This document shows positions 62,398 through 64,000 of a DNA stretch of 64,000 nt, piece by piece. Each line of letters opens with the position of its first letter. The first letter of the stretch is position 1. The stretch comes from Actinoplanes missouriensis 431 (GTDB lineage: Bacteria > Actinomycetota > Actinomycetes > Mycobacteriales > Micromonosporaceae), in contig NC_017093.1 in the NCBI RefSeq assembly GCF_000284295.1, positions 5,022,001 through 5,086,000 on the forward strand, given 5' to 3'. Both the position numbers and the translations under genes were made by a program. The notes under the pieces were generated by a model that worked only from the letters and a program-made list of their open reading frames with translations, ran no database searches and was not told the DNA's origin.

Positions 62398-63333
62398 TCA
62401 GCGGGCGCGGGCGTGTCGGTCCAGGCTCAGCCAGTCGTCGTACCGCTCGCCTGTCACGTCCTGCAGCAGCGCGATGTCCTCGGTGAAGTGCGGCAGCAGC
62501 GCGGCCCGCTCCGCAGGCCGGGTCACCGGGCGGTTCCCCTTCTTGCGGTGCAGCAGAGTGAGCAGCGGGCCGCGGGCGGCCAGCCGCACCGGCACCGGGA
62601 AGCGGTGGCCGACCTCACCGCCGGCGCGGAGCAGGCCGCGCAGCACCCGGTTCACCGCGGTGTCCTCGACGTAATGCCGGTTGACGTTCTCCCTCGGGAT
62701 CGCGGTGAGCACGCCGGTCCGCACGCCGAGGAACGCGCACACCCGGTCGAGGGTCCGCGCCGGATCGTCCTTGAGGTCGCGGTAGCGCAGCAGCAGCACC
62801 TGCTCGCGGGAGATGTGCTGGTAGAGGTGCTGCAGCTGCTCGCCGTACCGGCCGAGGGCGATGTAGTGCCAGAAGGCGGCCCAGCCCCGCGCCCGGCGGT
62901 CCTCCTCGGCGCGGCAGGCCGCCAGGAAGTCGGCCTCCTCCTCGAGACCGGCCACCCACAGGTGCGTCCAGTTGGAGTGCGCCCGGTCCACCGGGTCCCG
63001 CAGCAGGAGGATCAGTTTCGCGTCGGGGGTGAGCTTCGCGATCCGCTCGTGCGCTCCCCGGTCGTACAGATAGAAGGGTGTCGCCTCGCCGCGCAGCGTG
63101 CCCGCCGGCGCCGCGTCGAAGAGGGCCTCGTAATCGCTGCGCCGCCAGACGTGCTCCTGGTAGGTCTGCACGTCGCCGGGGCCGCCGAACCGCGGTGGCG
63201 GGCCGTCCGACAGGAAGAACTTGGGCTCCTTCACCGACGGCAGGAACAGCTCCGGGTGCCCTGTCAGCGCGGCGTGCAGGGCCGTGGTGCCGGCTTTGGG
63301 AACGCCGGCGATCAGGAAGTCGGGCAGTGGCAT
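62398..63333 (-). CDS. PAPS-dependent sulfotransferase
   Basis: A 311-residue sulfotransferase: DFLIAGVPKAGTTALHAAL has the 5'-phosphosulfate loop (PKAGTT), followed by EPKFFLSDG, and LILLLRDPVDRAHSNW is the 3'-phosphate-binding loop with conserved Arg and Ser. Residues to ~300 form the usual sulfotransferase fold. It moves sulfate from PAPS to a hydroxyl or amine of a sugar, lipid or metabolite; the acceptor is unknown. Start ATG 63333 matches the family. The gene lies 67 bp upstream of the GH43-like gene on the same strand, so they may be linked. Confidence 0.85.
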   Translation of the reverse strand: MPLPDFLIAGVPKAGTTALHAALTGHPELFLPSVKEPKFFLSDGPPPRFGGPGDVQTYQEHVWRRSDYEALFDAAPAGTLRGEATPFYLYDRGAHERIAKLTPDAKLILLLRDPVDRAHSNWTHLWVAGLEEEADFLAACRAEEDRRARGWAAFWHYIALGRYGEQLQHLYQHISREQVLLLRYRDLKDDPARTLDRVCAFLGVRTGVLTAIPRENVNRHYVEDTAVNRVLRGLLRAGGEVGHRFPVPVRLAARGPLLTLLHRKKGNRPVTRPAERAALLPHFTEDIALLQDVTGERYDDWLSLDRHARAR

Positions 63334-63427
63334 CGGGCCCCCTCGGGGTGCGACGGCTCGCTCAAAGTGACAGTTATCCTACAGACGAACTAGGATTTGG
63401 TCGCACCGAGCCGCTGTGGCGCACGTC

Positions 63428-63577
63428 TCACCCCAGCCAGCGGCGCCACCAGGTGTCACGCCGCCGGAACCGCCGGCACGCCCCCGCCTCGCACAGCGCG
63501 CACTCGGTGCCCGCCCGGTGATGCTCATGTGCCCGCGCGTCATGCCCGCACACACACGGGCCCTTTCCATTAACCAT
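63428..63577 (-). CDS. Small Cys/His-rich protein, 49 residues
   Basis: The frame from ATG 63577 to TGA 63428 encodes MVNGKGPCVCGHDARAHEHH at its start, then TECALCEAGACRRF and the C-terminal DTWWRRWLG. Five cysteines (CVC, CALC, GAC) and four close His give a likely zinc-binding mini-domain. A similar small CVCGH...HEHYR...C-x-x-C protein is known to me from other actinobacteria. AGGTG lies just before the ATG, with GAAGG further upstream. Function unknown; it lies 94 bp upstream of the sulfotransferase on the same strand. Confidence 0.6.
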   Translation of the reverse strand: MVNGKGPCVCGHDARAHEHHRAGTECALCEAGACRRFRRRDTWWRRWLG

Positions 63578-63636
63578 TACACCTAGTAACCTTCGACAGA
63601 CTCCGGCGCGCTCAGCAGCGCAAACGTCGTCACCGA

Positions 63637-63680
63637 TTGACTACATTCGGTAACGCCTGAACTTTTGTTCGCCAGCGAAC
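63637..63680 (+). promoter_or_regulatory. Candidate promoter and operator of the right-edge gene
   Basis: TTGACT at 63637-63642 could be a -35 box, with a weak AACTTT about 17 bp later. Just after it is the perfect inverted repeat GTTCGC-CA-GCGAAC (63667-63680), positioned as an operator near the transcription start. The stretch 63578-63727 otherwise shows nothing. Confidence 0.3.
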
Positions 63681-63727
63681 GTACCGGAGAACGACAGGGA
63701 AAACTGCTCTACCCCGGGAGCGCGCAG

Positions 63728-64000
63728 CATGTTCCGGCTCATCCAGCTGCACACCGAGGACGGTGTGCCCCGCATCGGCGTCGACCCAGACGGATACGTC
63801 AGCGCTCGCGCCGCCCTGGCCCACTACCGCACCACGTCGGCGACCTACTTCGCCGTCGGGCGCTTCGACCACGAGGGCACCCTCACCGAGGTGATCCTCG
63901 ACCCGATCTGCGGACTCGACGGCGCCTGCCAGCGACCCGCATCCGTCGTCCACGCCAAGACCTTCGAGCGGCTCTGCGAGCGGTGCTCCGCCGGGATGGA
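63728..64000 (+). CDS. N-terminal part of an unknown protein (partial)
   Basis: The frame from ATG 63728 stays open to the right edge (91 codons). GGGAG lies 9 nt upstream. It starts MFRLIQLHTEDGVPRIGVD, continues through HYRTTSATYFAVGRF and ends in a region with four cysteines (DPICGLDGACQR, LCERCSAG) that may bind zinc. There is no signal peptide or membrane helix in the visible part. I do not recognise the family. An inverted repeat upstream suggests regulated expression. Confidence 0.55.

Noticed and set aside
63379..63570. 63-codon minus-strand frame
   Set aside because: The overlapping frame 63428-63577 has an ordered Cys/His pattern typical of a real small protein, while this one does not.

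Overview
This is a GC-rich chromosomal stretch with dense genes, frequent GTG starts and strong purine-rich ribosome binding sites. It looks like a filamentous actinomycete of the Micromonosporaceae, most likely Actinoplanes or a close relative. That placement is inferred from gene content: a methyl-accepting chemotaxis protein (Actinoplanes makes motile zoospores), an actinobacterial spore-photolyase-like radical SAM protein, a second YidC beside a DUF6412-type protein, and many secreted hydrolases. I saw no tRNA, rRNA, CRISPR array, insertion sequence or prophage. It reads as ordinary arm-type chromosome with accessory metabolic and regulatory genes.

Layout. 1-5400: partial membrane protein, GNAT acetyltransferase, DUF4352 protein, 2'-5' RNA ligase-like protein, lipoprotein, zinc alcohol dehydrogenase, discoidin-domain protein. 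5560-10020: nucleotidyltransferase, divergent AraC regulator/NmrA-like reductase pair, DUF1810 protein, a GH32-like propeller without its usual catalytic motif, and a second NmrA-like reductase. 10069-14803: secreted M36 metallopeptidase, aldo/keto reductase with a divergent MerR regulator and a textbook MerR-type promoter, then a truncated VOC remnant. 14800-19448: GlgX, and an MFS exporter overlapping the radical SAM gene. 19445-29224: chemotaxis receptor, secreted lipase, PP2C phosphatase with erythromycin-esterase-like protein, a cysteine-rich protein, an orphan MazF/PemK-like toxin, a membrane diguanylate cyclase and 6-phosphogluconate dehydrogenase. 29225-29674: non-coding array of short repeats in both orientations. 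29675-37333: MFS transporter, GGDEF-EAL protein, phosphoglucomutase, CopC-CopD-YtkA fusion, STAS protein.

37403-47452: YaaA, a membrane-anchored protein, an MMPL transporter with an unusual 500-residue cytoplasmic tail, a zinc-ribbon SDR lacking the catalytic tyrosine, a secreted FRGG-repeat protein, YidC2, a DUF6412-like protein and a SWIM protein. 47445-53501: SNF2 helicase and DUF5990 protein upstream of SWIM, then an esterase plus ATP-grasp operon. 53528-64000: GH9 cellulase with a CebR-like operator inside its signal-peptide codons, P450, STAS protein, amino acid permease with universal stress protein, Ser/Thr kinase, GH43-like propeller, sulfotransferase, a 49-residue Cys/His protein, and a partial gene at the right edge.

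Themes. Central carbon enzymes (GlgX, phosphoglucomutase, 6-phosphogluconate dehydrogenase) sit near two c-di-GMP proteins. There are partner-switching parts (two STAS proteins and one PP2C phosphatase) and stress functions. The least explained items are the esterase/ATP-grasp pair, the modified SDR, the PQTL-repeat tail on the MMPL protein, the exported FRGG-repeat protein, the array at 29.2-29.7 kb and the operator inside the cellulase gene. Family assignments rest on motifs read by eye and recalled family knowledge. No database search was run.
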